Shown here: one piece after another, positions 37,484-45,696 of the stretch
How the letters are laid out: each line of letters starts with the position of its first letter
How positions within the stretch are numbered: position 1 is the stretch's first letter
NCBI GenBank assembly: GCA_040768665.1
Contig: JAXGMN010000017.1
Coordinates: 1-64,000 of the forward strand
Source: JABWBD01 sp040768665
GTDB lineage: Bacteria; Planctomycetota; Planctomycetia; Pirellulales; Thermoguttaceae
Length of the DNA stretch: 64,000 nucleotides
Direction: 5' to 3'
The notes under the pieces: model-generated
What the model saw: the letters and a program-made list of their open reading frames with translations, nothing else
Database searches by the model: none
What the model was told of the DNA's origin: nothing
Position numbers and translations under genes: made by a program

Positions 37484-38539
37484 TTAGCCAGTCACGCCAG
37501 CGGTTTCCAGAACGCGGTTGAAGTCTCGCGAGCGGCGATTCTGCCAGTGCCCTCGGTGAAAACCGTATCCGGCGATCAACGGGACGGCCAGCGTCGCCTC
37601 GCTGTAAACCATCTGCTCGAAGACGGTGTCGACCTTGCCCCAACTGCTCGCTTCATGCAGGGTGCTGCTCGAAAGAGCTCCGTCGCGGACGTCGGCCACC
37701 GTCACCTGGACGGCGTACTGGTGCATGGGAACGTCGGCCCCCAGGATATCGGCCGACACGACCACGTCCTGGGCGAAGTTCTTGGGCACGCCGCCGCCGA
37801 TCATGAACAGGCCGCTCTGCCGCGCTTTGACCTTCAGTTGCGTCAATTCGAGGAAGTCCTTGACGCTGTCGATAGTCACCTTGGGCGCGTCGCCGCGGCT
37901 CGCCTGGTGGGCCACCAGCCCGAAGCCCGCGGAACAGTCGCTGAAAGCGGGACAGAAGATCGGTACCCCGGCCTTGTAGGCTTCGTAAACGATCGAGTCG
38001 ACCGGCTTCCTCTTCTGGCCGTGGAGCCAGTCTCCCATCCGCAGGATGAACTCGCGGGAGGAATAGGGCCGCGGCTCTACCAGGTCGGCGATCTGGCGGG
38101 TCGTGTCGTCGCAGATCCTCAATTCATCTTCGTCGATCAGAGTGTCGTAAATCCGGTCGATGTGCAGTTCGCGGAGTTCGGCGTCTTTGATACCGGTTTT
38201 CACCAGGTCGTCGGCCAGGTAGTGACGGAACCCCAGCGCTTCGAAGAAATCCTGGTCCACGATATTTGCCCCGGTGGAGACGATAATGTCCACCATGTTC
38301 AGCCGCACCAGGTCGGCGAAAACTTTTTTCAAGCCCGCGCTAATCAGTGAGCCGGCCAGGCAAAGGATGATCGCACAATCCGGGTCCTGGATCATGCGGT
38401 CGTAGATGTCGGCGGCGCGGGCGAGGTCGCGCGAGCTGTACGCCATCCGCCTCATCGCCTCCACGAGCGGCACCGTGTTGTACTTGCTGATGTCGATGTG
38501 CTCGATGGTTTCCTTCAAATAGTCGCTCTTATCCGGCAT
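37484..38539 (-). CDS. deoxyhypusine-synthase family protein
   Basis: 351 residues, family length. Conserved NAD-binding blocks are visible: CLAGSLISAGLKKVFADLVRLNMVDIIVSTGANIVDQDFFEALG, IFCPAFSDCSAGFG and MIGGGVPKNFAQD. The catalytic lysine is Lys302 in SSTLHEASSWGKVD, matching the SWGK of eukaryotic deoxyhypusine synthase. Bacteria lack the eIF5A hypusine target, so bacterial members act on polyamines (for example homospermidine or related transfers). Which reaction occurs here is unknown. ATG 38539 follows GAGGAAG; the longer frame runs into the repeat. Confidence 0.9.
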   Translation of the reverse strand: MPDKSDYLKETIEHIDISKYNTVPLVEAMRRMAYSSRDLARAADIYDRMIQDPDCAIILCLAGSLISAGLKKVFADLVRLNMVDIIVSTGANIVDQDFFEALGFRHYLADDLVKTGIKDAELRELHIDRIYDTLIDEDELRICDDTTRQIADLVEPRPYSSREFILRMGDWLHGQKRKPVDSIVYEAYKAGVPIFCPAFSDCSAGFGLVAHQASRGDAPKVTIDSVKDFLELTQLKVKARQSGLFMIGGGVPKNFAQDVVVSADILGADVPMHQYAVQVTVADVRDGALSSSTLHEASSWGKVDTVFEQMVYSEATLAVPLIAGYGFHRGHWQNRRSRDFNRVLETAGVTG

Positions 38540-38586
38540 TTCAGCTTCCTCAAACTGCCTCGAATCGTATTGTGCATTTCCGCCGT

Positions 38587-38706
38587 AACCGTTCACGGGG
38601 CGGACGAGAGGGGTACAGCGTCATGCTTTCGGCCAACGTCTTCGACGCCAACATAACGGAATTGGCCGAAAAATGGACCCGTCCCCGGCTGCCCCGTGCA
38701 AACTGC
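38587..38706. repeat. family B palindromic element, degenerate copy
   Basis: About 120 bases. The left end AACCGTTCACGGGG is intact and the right end CCCCGTGCAAACTGCC has drifted. The inner blocks GCTTTCGGCCAACGTCTTCG and GGCCGAAAAATGGACCCG match the other family B copies. It is flanked by a direct repeat starting CAAACTGCCTCGAATCGT on both sides. Confidence 0.7.
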
Positions 38707-39011
38707 CTCGAATCGTGCTCCGCAAATCCGCCATACATGGGGCGGCATGTTTCGGTATTGACCGCTCGGCTGTGTTTATCCGGCAGGCCGAAGTCTGTCA
38801 ACCGGTCGCGTCGCGGTCAGAACAGAGAGATCGTCCTGGTCGACAGGCTGCTCTGATGGTATCGTAGGCGATTCGGCAAGATCGATGTGGACCAAGATGT
38901 GGACCAACATGGGGAAATCGACACCCGCCATTACCCGCCAATGCGGGCGGACGGGAAGCCTGTCGTCGTCGGCCACACCTCTACCGGTGGGGTTGAATCG
39001 CAAATCTCTCA

Positions 39012-39041
39012 TTGGTCCGGCTGCGTAGAATCCCTTATACG
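39012..39041 (+). promoter_or_regulatory. possible hydE promoter
   Basis: TTGGTC (39012-39017) and TATACG (39036-39041) are 18 bases apart; a start near 39048 leaves a leader of about 54 bases. Both boxes are imperfect. Confidence 0.3.
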
Positions 39042-39101
39042 CAACGGATTTATGCGCTCAGTCTGCCCGCCGCGATCGGCCCTTAGCCATACTGCCTCGC
39101 C

Positions 39102-40184
39102 ATGTCCACGCCCGTACGCTTGACCCACGACGAAATTCTCCGATGGCTTCGCGAGCCTGACGAGGCCCGCCTGGCTGAACTGTGGCAGGCGGCGGACAAC
39201 ACGCGCCAGCGGAACGTCGGCGGTGACGTCCACCTCCGCGGTCTCATCGAACTGTCGAACCACTGTATCCGACTTTGCGCCTACTGCGGACTGCGCGCAC
39301 CGAATCAGGGTATCACGCGGTACCGGATGCAGCACCGGGAGGTGATGGAGTGTGTGTGGCAGGCGGTGGCCTTTGGCTATGGCACGGTGGTGCTCCAATC
39401 GGGAGAGGACCCGGGTCTGAGTGCTGATTTCATGGCGGAACTGATCCGCCGGATCAAGGCGGAGACCCCACTGGCGGTAACCTTAAGCCTTGGAGAGCGG
39501 AGCGACGAGGAATTGGTCCTGTGGCGCGAAGCGGGCGCCGATCGGTACCTCCTGCGGTTTGAAACCTCCAACCAGGCGCTCTACGAGCGGATCCACCCGT
39601 CGCGGCCCGGCACGCGGTCGGATCGGCTGGCAATCCTGCGGCGGCTGCGGGAGCTGGGCTACGAGGTGGGCAGCGGCGTGATGATTGGCATTCCGGGGCA
39701 AAGCTACGACGCTTTGGCGAGGGATATCGAGTTCTTCGGGGAACTGGACCTCGACATGATCGGCGTCGGGCCGTTCCTGACCCATCCGGACACTCCCCTG
39801 GGCGATCCGGATTTCTGTCCCCCGCTCCCCGATGGCGACCAGGTGCCCGGCAATGAGCTGATGACCTACAAAGTGATCGCCCTGGCGAGATTGGTCTGCC
39901 CGCAGGCGAACATACCCAGCACGACCGCCCTGGCGACGATCAACACGCGGCGCGGTCGGGAGCTGGGCCTGGTCCGCGGGGCCAACGTGGTGATGCCGAA
40001 CCTGACGCCCCCGAAGTACCGCGTCCATTACGAAATCTACCCCAACAAGGCTTGCATTCACGAGACCGCCGACGGCTGCCACACGTGCCTCCAAGCGCGG
40101 ATTGCATCGCTCGGTCGCGACGTCGGCACCGGCCGGGGCGACTCGCCCAACTGGCACTACCGCTTTGACGAGCACTCCGACTAG
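39102..40184 (+). CDS. hydE: [FeFe]-hydrogenase maturase HydE (radical SAM)
   Basis: 360 residues. The radical-SAM cluster motif is CX3CX2C with Cys55, Cys59 and Cys62 (HCIRLCAYCGLRAPN). Near the C-terminus CIHETADGCHTC gives CX7CX2C, the second, accessory cluster site known from Thermotoga HydE. MIGIPGQSYDALARDIEFF and the YRVHYEIYPNKACI end are family features. HydE acts with HydG and HydF to build the diiron subcluster of [FeFe]-hydrogenase. hydG follows after 15 bases. Confidence 0.93.
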   Translation: MSTPVRLTHDEILRWLREPDEARLAELWQAADNTRQRNVGGDVHLRGLIELSNHCIRLCAYCGLRAPNQGITRYRMQHREVMECVWQAVAFGYGTVVLQSGEDPGLSADFMAELIRRIKAETPLAVTLSLGERSDEELVLWREAGADRYLLRFETSNQALYERIHPSRPGTRSDRLAILRRLRELGYEVGSGVMIGIPGQSYDALARDIEFFGELDLDMIGVGPFLTHPDTPLGDPDFCPPLPDGDQVPGNELMTYKVIALARLVCPQANIPSTTALATINTRRGRELGLVRGANVVMPNLTPPKYRVHYEIYPNKACIHETADGCHTCLQARIASLGRDVGTGRGDSPNWHYRFDEHSD

Positions 40185-40199
40185 AATCCGAGTAAGACC

Positions 40200-41630
40200 A
40201 TGTCCCACGTGACCGACCGCAGCCGGTTCAGCGAAGCCGGCTACGACTTCATCGACGACGATTTCCTCCACGGCCTGATCCAGCGCAAGGCGGATCCGTC
40301 CGAGGTTCGCGACGTCATCGCCAAAGGCATGGCGAAGCAGCCGTTGGCGCTGGAGGAGACGGCGGTCCTCCTGGCGGCCGATCGGCCCGAGCAGATCGAG
40401 GAGATCTTCGACGCGGCGCGGCAATTGAAACGCGACGTCTATGGCAACCGGATCGTCCTGTTTGCTCCCTTGTATATCGGCAACGAGTGCACGAACGACT
40501 GCCAGTACTGCGCGTTTCGGCGATCGAATCGCGACGTGGTCCGCCGCACGCTCGAGCCTGCCGAGATCCGCGGACAGGTGGAAGCCCTGCTCGCGAAAGG
40601 CCACAAGCGGCTGATTCTCGTCTTCGGCGAGCACGGCCGCTACAGCCCCGAATACATGGCCGACTGTGTTCGTGAGGTTTACTCAATCCGTTTGGGCAAC
40701 GGCAACATCCGCCGCGTGAACCTCAACGCGGCCCCGCTGGACCATGCCGGGTACCGGACGATCAAAGACGCGGGAATCGGAACGTTCCAGATCTTCCAGG
40801 AAACCTATCACCACGCCACTTACGAACGGGTCCATCCGCGGAATACCCGCAAGGGCGATTACCTGTGGCGGTTGGACGGCGTAGCTCGCGCAATGGAGGC
40901 GGGGCTGGACGACGTCGGCATCGGTGCGCTGTTCGGGCTGTATGATTGGCGGTTCGAGGTCCTGGGACTGGTGGCCCACTCACTTCATCTGCAAAAACAC
41001 TTTCACGTCGGCCCGCATACGATCAGTTTCCCGCGGTTGCGGCCAGCTTTCGGCGTGAATATCGACGATGCGCACCTGACCAGCGACTACGATTTCAAGC
41101 GGCTGGTGGCGATCCTGCGGCTTTCCGTGCCGTACACGGGCTTGATTCTGACCGCTCGCGAACGGCCGGAAGTGCGGCGCGAGGTGATGGCTTTCGGGGT
41201 CTCGCAGATCGACGCCGGCAGCCGGATCGAACTGGGTGGCTACACGGAAGCGGGCGATTCGCAAACCCAACTCCGCGAGCGCGAGCAATTCGAGCTGGGC
41301 GACATCCGGCCGCTGGACGTCGTCATGCGCGAGCTGATGACCGACGGCTACATCCCCAGCTTCTGCACCGCATGCTACCGGCTGGGCCGCACCGGCGAAC
41401 ATTTCATGGAGTTTGCCGTCCCCGGATTCATTCAGAACCTGTGCACACCCAACGCGTTGTCGACTTTGATGGAGTATCTGGCCGACTACGGTTCTGAGGA
41501 AACGTACACGGCCGGCAAAGCCCTTGTCCGAAGCGAGTTGGATAAGATGCCCAATAACGCCCGAAAAAGGGAACTGATCGACCGGCTCCGCCGCATCGAG
41601 GAGAGCGACGAGCGGGATCTCTATTTCTGA
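40200..41630 (+). CDS. hydG: [FeFe]-hydrogenase maturase HydG (radical SAM tyrosine lyase)
   Basis: 476 residues. HydG cleaves tyrosine to supply CO and cyanide bound to iron. The N-terminal motif is CX3CX2C with Cys97, Cys101 and Cys104 (CTNDCQYC). The C-terminal auxiliary cluster motif CX2CX22C is complete: Cys389, Cys392 and Cys415 (FCTACYRLGRTGEH...NLC). That second motif separates HydG from ThiH. All ligands are intact, so the enzyme should be active. Confidence 0.95.
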   Translation: MSHVTDRSRFSEAGYDFIDDDFLHGLIQRKADPSEVRDVIAKGMAKQPLALEETAVLLAADRPEQIEEIFDAARQLKRDVYGNRIVLFAPLYIGNECTNDCQYCAFRRSNRDVVRRTLEPAEIRGQVEALLAKGHKRLILVFGEHGRYSPEYMADCVREVYSIRLGNGNIRRVNLNAAPLDHAGYRTIKDAGIGTFQIFQETYHHATYERVHPRNTRKGDYLWRLDGVARAMEAGLDDVGIGALFGLYDWRFEVLGLVAHSLHLQKHFHVGPHTISFPRLRPAFGVNIDDAHLTSDYDFKRLVAILRLSVPYTGLILTARERPEVRREVMAFGVSQIDAGSRIELGGYTEAGDSQTQLREREQFELGDIRPLDVVMRELMTDGYIPSFCTACYRLGRTGEHFMEFAVPGFIQNLCTPNALSTLMEYLADYGSEETYTAGKALVRSELDKMPNNARKRELIDRLRRIEESDERDLYF

Positions 41631-41715
41631 GGATCGGCGTTTGTAGTTGCTGCCGTCTGACCGCCCTAGTCTCGGTATACACGAAACTCGCCACCGGTTC
41701 TTGAGACACAACGCC

Positions 41716-43116
41716 ATGTCTTTCCGTCGCGAGCACGACCTGCTGGGACCCTGCGGCGTCCCAACCGAGGCCCTCTATGGAGTGCATACCCAGAGGGCGG
41801 TCGAGAATCTCCGTTTAGCACGTCGGCCGGTCCATCGAAGACTGATCCACGCCTACGGCGCTGTCAAACTGGCCGCAGCGATCACCAACCACGAACTCGG
41901 CCGCTGGGATGATGGTGCCTTTGCGGCTCTCGACTCCGCCTGCCGCGAGATGATAGAAGGCCGGCTGGACGAACACATCGTGGTCGACGCCCTGCAGGGC
42001 GGCGCGGGCACTTCGACAAACATGAACATCAACGAGGTGCTGGCGAACCGGGCTCTGCAGATCCTGGGAAGGCCGCTAGGCGAGTATGAAACCCTCAGTC
42101 CTCTGGACGACGTTAATCTGCACCAGTCGACCAATGATACCTATCCAACGGCCTTGAAAGTCGCGGCCATCTACAGCCTACGCGAACTCGAGCGGAAGGT
42201 TGTGGCCTTGCAGGAAGCCTTCCAGGAAAAAGAAAAGGCGTTCGCCCACGTGGTCAAAGTCGGGCGGACGCAGTTTCAGGACGCCGTTCTTACGACGCTT
42301 GGCCGCGAAATGTCGGCCTACGCCGAGGCGATCTGCCGCGACCGATGGCGGATCTACAAGTGCGAGGAGCGGCTGAGGGGGGTCAACCTCGGAGGCACGG
42401 CGATCGGCACGGGTTTGGGTGCCCCGCGCCAGTACATTTTCCGCGTCGTCGAGCAACTGCGGCTGATCACCGGCCTGGGACTGGCGCGGGCGGAGAACCT
42501 GGTCGAGGCGACCCAGAACGCCGACGTATTTGTCGAGGTGAGCGGGATCCTTCGGGCGCTGGCTTCCAGCCTTTTGAAGATCGCCACCGACCTGCGGTTG
42601 TTGAGTTCCGGGCCGGATGCCGGACTGGGCGAGATTCGACTGCCGCCGCGTCAGGCCGGCTCGTCGATGATGCCCGGGAAGGTCAACCCGGTGATCCCCG
42701 AGGCCGTGAGCCAGACGGCGATTGCCGTGATGGGCTACGACCAGATGATCGTCCAGGCGGCCAGTGCCGGCAACCTGGAGCTCAACGCCTTTTTGCCCCT
42801 GATCGCCGACGGCCTGCTGACGATGCTGGATCTGCTGTCGGCTGCCTGCGACACGTTTGCTCGCCTCTGCGTCGCGGGCATCGAGGCCGACGAAGAACGT
42901 TGTCGCCGGCACGTCCACGGCAGCACGGCGGCCGTCACCGCTCTGGTGGATCGAATCGGCTACGAGAAGGCGTGTGCTCTGGCAGTCGCGGCCCAAAAGC
43001 AAAGGCGGAGTGTTCGCGAACTGGCCGTCGAGCAGGAACTGATGACGGCCGAGGAGTTCGACCGCATGGTTTCCCTGGAGCGGGTCACGCGACTGGGCTC
43101 GGTGCCGGAGGAGTGA
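41716..43116 (+). CDS. aspA: aspartate ammonia-lyase
   Basis: 466 residues, normal length. It deaminates aspartate to fumarate and ammonia. Family blocks are GGAGTSTNMNINEVLANRA, HQSTNDTYPTALK, GRTQFQDAVLTTLGREM and the catalytic-loop signature GSSMMPGKVNPV (315-326). The ATG at 41716 gives the usual start RREHDLLGPCGVP; the longer frame to 41647 lacks one. It lies 85 bases after hydG on the same strand. In several other bacteria aspA sits in the same place, between hydG and hydF; here no hydF follows. Confidence 0.9.
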   Translation: MSFRREHDLLGPCGVPTEALYGVHTQRAVENLRLARRPVHRRLIHAYGAVKLAAAITNHELGRWDDGAFAALDSACREMIEGRLDEHIVVDALQGGAGTSTNMNINEVLANRALQILGRPLGEYETLSPLDDVNLHQSTNDTYPTALKVAAIYSLRELERKVVALQEAFQEKEKAFAHVVKVGRTQFQDAVLTTLGREMSAYAEAICRDRWRIYKCEERLRGVNLGGTAIGTGLGAPRQYIFRVVEQLRLITGLGLARAENLVEATQNADVFVEVSGILRALASSLLKIATDLRLLSSGPDAGLGEIRLPPRQAGSSMMPGKVNPVIPEAVSQTAIAVMGYDQMIVQAASAGNLELNAFLPLIADGLLTMLDLLSAACDTFARLCVAGIEADEERCRRHVHGSTAAVTALVDRIGYEKACALAVAAQKQRRSVRELAVEQELMTAEEFDRMVSLERVTRLGSVPEE

Positions 43117-43153
43117 CGCATGGCAAGACGCCCGTTTATGCCCGACGGTGATT

Positions 43154-44086
43154 CTAGAGCCCGGGATCGTCCGCCATCGGCACGGCGGTTGGCTTGCGCG
43201 TCGTCGCCAGCAGCCAGACGGTTGGTGCGACGACCAGGGCCATGCCTGCGAGGGTTAGCGGATCGAACCGGTGTCCGGAAATGAGCTTGTCGTAGCCGAA
43301 GGCGAAGAGCACCTGGGTCAGGCTCACGACGGCCACCTCGGAAGGCGGTCCGGCGACGAATGCCAACGTGAGAAACAACTGGCCGATGGTAGCGGCCATG
43401 CCTGTTCCCAATAGCGTGAGAATTACCCACCGGTTGAGCAACGTTCGAGGAGAAAAGGTCCAGTCGCCGAAGAGAAACAAGCTTGCAAAGGCAAATATCA
43501 GGGCAACCGCAGAGAAATGGAAAATGACGACCTGGGTATCCATATTCTGAAGTCGATGCAACGCGATCATCGCCAGGGCGATGGTTAACGATCCGCCCGC
43601 GGCAGCCAGCACCGCATAGTTTCCCTCACCCGCTTGGGGCTGCTGGACCAGGGCTACTCCTACGACGCCTGAAAGGATCGCCAGCCAGACGCCCTTGCGA
43701 GGCTTCTGCCTCAGCAGCGGCCAGGACAGGAGAGCGACCCAAATCGGGTAGAGGTTCGTGAGGGTGATGACGATCGACACGGGCAGGCGCGACAGCGCGA
43801 AGAACGTACAGACCAGACTGATCGCCCCCGGCACACTCCGCATCCATAAGCTCTTTGGCTTCCAGAAGCGCAACTTCACACCGGCCAGGACGGCGGCTGC
43901 GCCAAACGCGACCAGGGTGACGAAGGCCCGACACAGCGCGACGACCTGCCAATCGACCTCGCCGCGGAGCGCATGGGCCAACGCTCCCATCGTTGCAAAG
44001 GAAAAAGCGGAGATGAGCATCCAGAGATAGGCCACCGCAAGCTCCCGGACAGTGGATTTCAAGAAAGTCGACAAAGGAAGCAGCAT
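43154..44086 (-). CDS. EamA/DMT-superfamily transporter
   Basis: 310 residues with ten predicted hydrophobic helices in two similar halves, the EamA duplication. Recognisable parts are MLISAFSFATMGALAHAL, LPVSIVITLTNLYPIWVALLSWPLL and GPPSEVAVVSLTQVLFAFGYDKLI. The exported metabolite is not predictable. ATG 44086 is preferred over a TTG eight codons upstream. It is convergent with aspA. Confidence 0.85.
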   Translation of the reverse strand: MLLPLSTFLKSTVRELAVAYLWMLISAFSFATMGALAHALRGEVDWQVVALCRAFVTLVAFGAAAVLAGVKLRFWKPKSLWMRSVPGAISLVCTFFALSRLPVSIVITLTNLYPIWVALLSWPLLRQKPRKGVWLAILSGVVGVALVQQPQAGEGNYAVLAAAGGSLTIALAMIALHRLQNMDTQVVIFHFSAVALIFAFASLFLFGDWTFSPRTLLNRWVILTLLGTGMAATIGQLFLTLAFVAGPPSEVAVVSLTQVLFAFGYDKLISGHRFDPLTLAGMALVVAPTVWLLATTRKPTAVPMADDPGL

Positions 44087-44187
44087 AGTGACAAAAGGCC
44101 GCGTAAGCAAGCCGCGGGTGTCGCTGCACCCGTGGTATTGACATGCGCGCTCGGCGTCGGAAACAATGATGGCTTGCCCGTCTCAAG

Positions 44188-44254
44188 AGCCTATCCCAAA
44201 AGCTCGCCGTAGGATGGACGTCCTCGTCCGTCGCGAGGTTTTAAGATAGGCTCG
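44188..44254. repeat. family A palindromic element, short copy
   Basis: 67 bases with inverted ends GAGCCTATCCCAAAA and TTTTAAGATAGGCTC (13 of 15 paired). The middle (CGCCGTAGGATGGACGTCCTCGTCCG) differs from that of the copy at 12877, so only the ends are shared. Confidence 0.65.
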
Positions 44255-44315
44255 AAGCAACCTTCGACGGGTCGACATCGAATCTCTGTTCCCATTGAAG
44301 CCGAAGAGAGTTGCC

Positions 44316-45689
44316 ATGAAGCGCCAAAGCCAGTCGTCGGAGCGAACGCCGATTCAGTCGTCGCGTCGCGAGTTCCTCGAGTTCAGCGGAAAAGTCGCTG
44401 CCGGCTCGACGCTGGCGGGTGTCGCCATTCCGCGGGTGCACGCTGCCGAAGACAACCTGATCCGATTGGCCATCCTCGGCTGCGGTCCCCGAGGCAGCGG
44501 CGCGGTCGGCAACGCGCTGTCCGTTCCCAACGGCGGCCCCATCAAGCTGTACGCCATGGCCGATGCGTTCGAAGATCGCGTGAAGGCGGCCCATAAGGCG
44601 CTGAGTAAGGAGTTCGGCGATGGAATCGATGTGCCGCCGGATCGGCAGTTCGTCGGGCTGGATGCCTACAAGAAGGCGATCGACTGTCTGCGACCGGGCG
44701 ACGTTGCACTGTTGACCACGCGAGCTTACCCGCGAGCAACCCACTTCGACTATGCCGTCACGAAGGGCGTCAACGTTTTCATGGAGAAATCGTTCGCCCC
44801 GGACCCGGGCGGCCTGCACCGGATGATCCGCACCGGAGAAGCGGCCCAGAAGAAAAATCTCAAGGTCGCGTGCGGATTGATGTGCCGCCACTCGGTCGCC
44901 CGCCAGGCGCTGATCGCAAAAATCCGAAACGGCGAAATGGGCGACATCCAACTGATGCGGGCCTACCGCCTCGACCGCGGCGGTCCTTTCCCGGCGCGCA
45001 AACCCGACCAGAACGAGCTGGAATGGCAGATCCGCCGGCCGGTCGCCTTCCTGTGGGCTTCGTCGGGGCTGTTCATCGAGCTGTTGATCCACCAGGTCGA
45101 CGAGTGCTGCTGGATCAAGGATGCCTGGCCGGTCAGCGCCCAGGGCACCGGCGGCCGGAGCCCGCACAGCCCCGATTGCAGCCAGAACCTGCACGCCTAC
45201 TCGATCGAATACACGTTCGCGGACGGCTCGACCGCGCTGGTCTCCAATCGCAACATTTCGAAGTGCTACAACCATTTCGCCACCTACGTCCACGGCACGC
45301 AGTGCGCCGCCCAGTTCTCCGGCAACATCCACGCGGCCACGGTGCATACCTACAAGGGCCACCAGGTGAATGACGACCAGATCGCGTGGAAGGCCGACGA
45401 GGAGCCGTGCACGCCCTGGCAGGCGGAATGGAACGTGTTGATCGACGCCATCCGCAACGACAAGCCCCACAACGAGACCGAACGGGCGATGCTGTCGAAT
45501 CTCGTCTCCGTGATGGGCCGTGCGGCGGTCCATTCCGGCAAGCTGATCACATGGGACGAGATGATGGACTCGCGGTTCCTCTTTTGCGACTACGTCGATC
45601 GTCTCAGCTTCGACAGCCCCGCCCCGGTGCACGACGACGCGGATGGCCGCTATCCCGCGCCGCAGCCGGGAGCATGGACGGAGATCTGA
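44316..45689 (+). CDS. Tat-exported Gfo/Idh/MocA oxidoreductase (EKS variant)
   Basis: 457 residues. SSRREFLEFSGKVAAGSTLAGVAIPRVHA is a twin-arginine signal. IRLAILGCGPRGSGAVGNAL is the nucleotide-binding turn, and the catalytic EKP reads EKS (VNVFMEKSFAPDPGG). The second half has WASSGLFIELLIHQVDECCWIKDAWPVSAQGTGGR, typical of planctomycete members. ATG 44316 is chosen since GAAGAGAG lies seven bases before it. It ends eight bases before the next gene. Confidence 0.88.
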   Translation: MKRQSQSSERTPIQSSRREFLEFSGKVAAGSTLAGVAIPRVHAAEDNLIRLAILGCGPRGSGAVGNALSVPNGGPIKLYAMADAFEDRVKAAHKALSKEFGDGIDVPPDRQFVGLDAYKKAIDCLRPGDVALLTTRAYPRATHFDYAVTKGVNVFMEKSFAPDPGGLHRMIRTGEAAQKKNLKVACGLMCRHSVARQALIAKIRNGEMGDIQLMRAYRLDRGGPFPARKPDQNELEWQIRRPVAFLWASSGLFIELLIHQVDECCWIKDAWPVSAQGTGGRSPHSPDCSQNLHAYSIEYTFADGSTALVSNRNISKCYNHFATYVHGTQCAAQFSGNIHAATVHTYKGHQVNDDQIAWKADEEPCTPWQAEWNVLIDAIRNDKPHNETERAMLSNLVSVMGRAAVHSGKLITWDEMMDSRFLFCDYVDRLSFDSPAPVHDDADGRYPAPQPGAWTEI

Positions 45690-45696
45690 TCGCTCC

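Larger units (their letters stand above)
38540..39101. other. divergent region between dhs-like gene and hydE, with repeats
   Basis: About 560 bases. It holds a family B element (38587-38706) flanked by an imperfect 38-base direct repeat (38551-38588 and 38699-38736, first 18 bases identical). It also has a short tandem ATGTGGACCAA pair near 38885-38907 and the likely hydE promoter. No gene was recognised. Confidence 0.6.
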
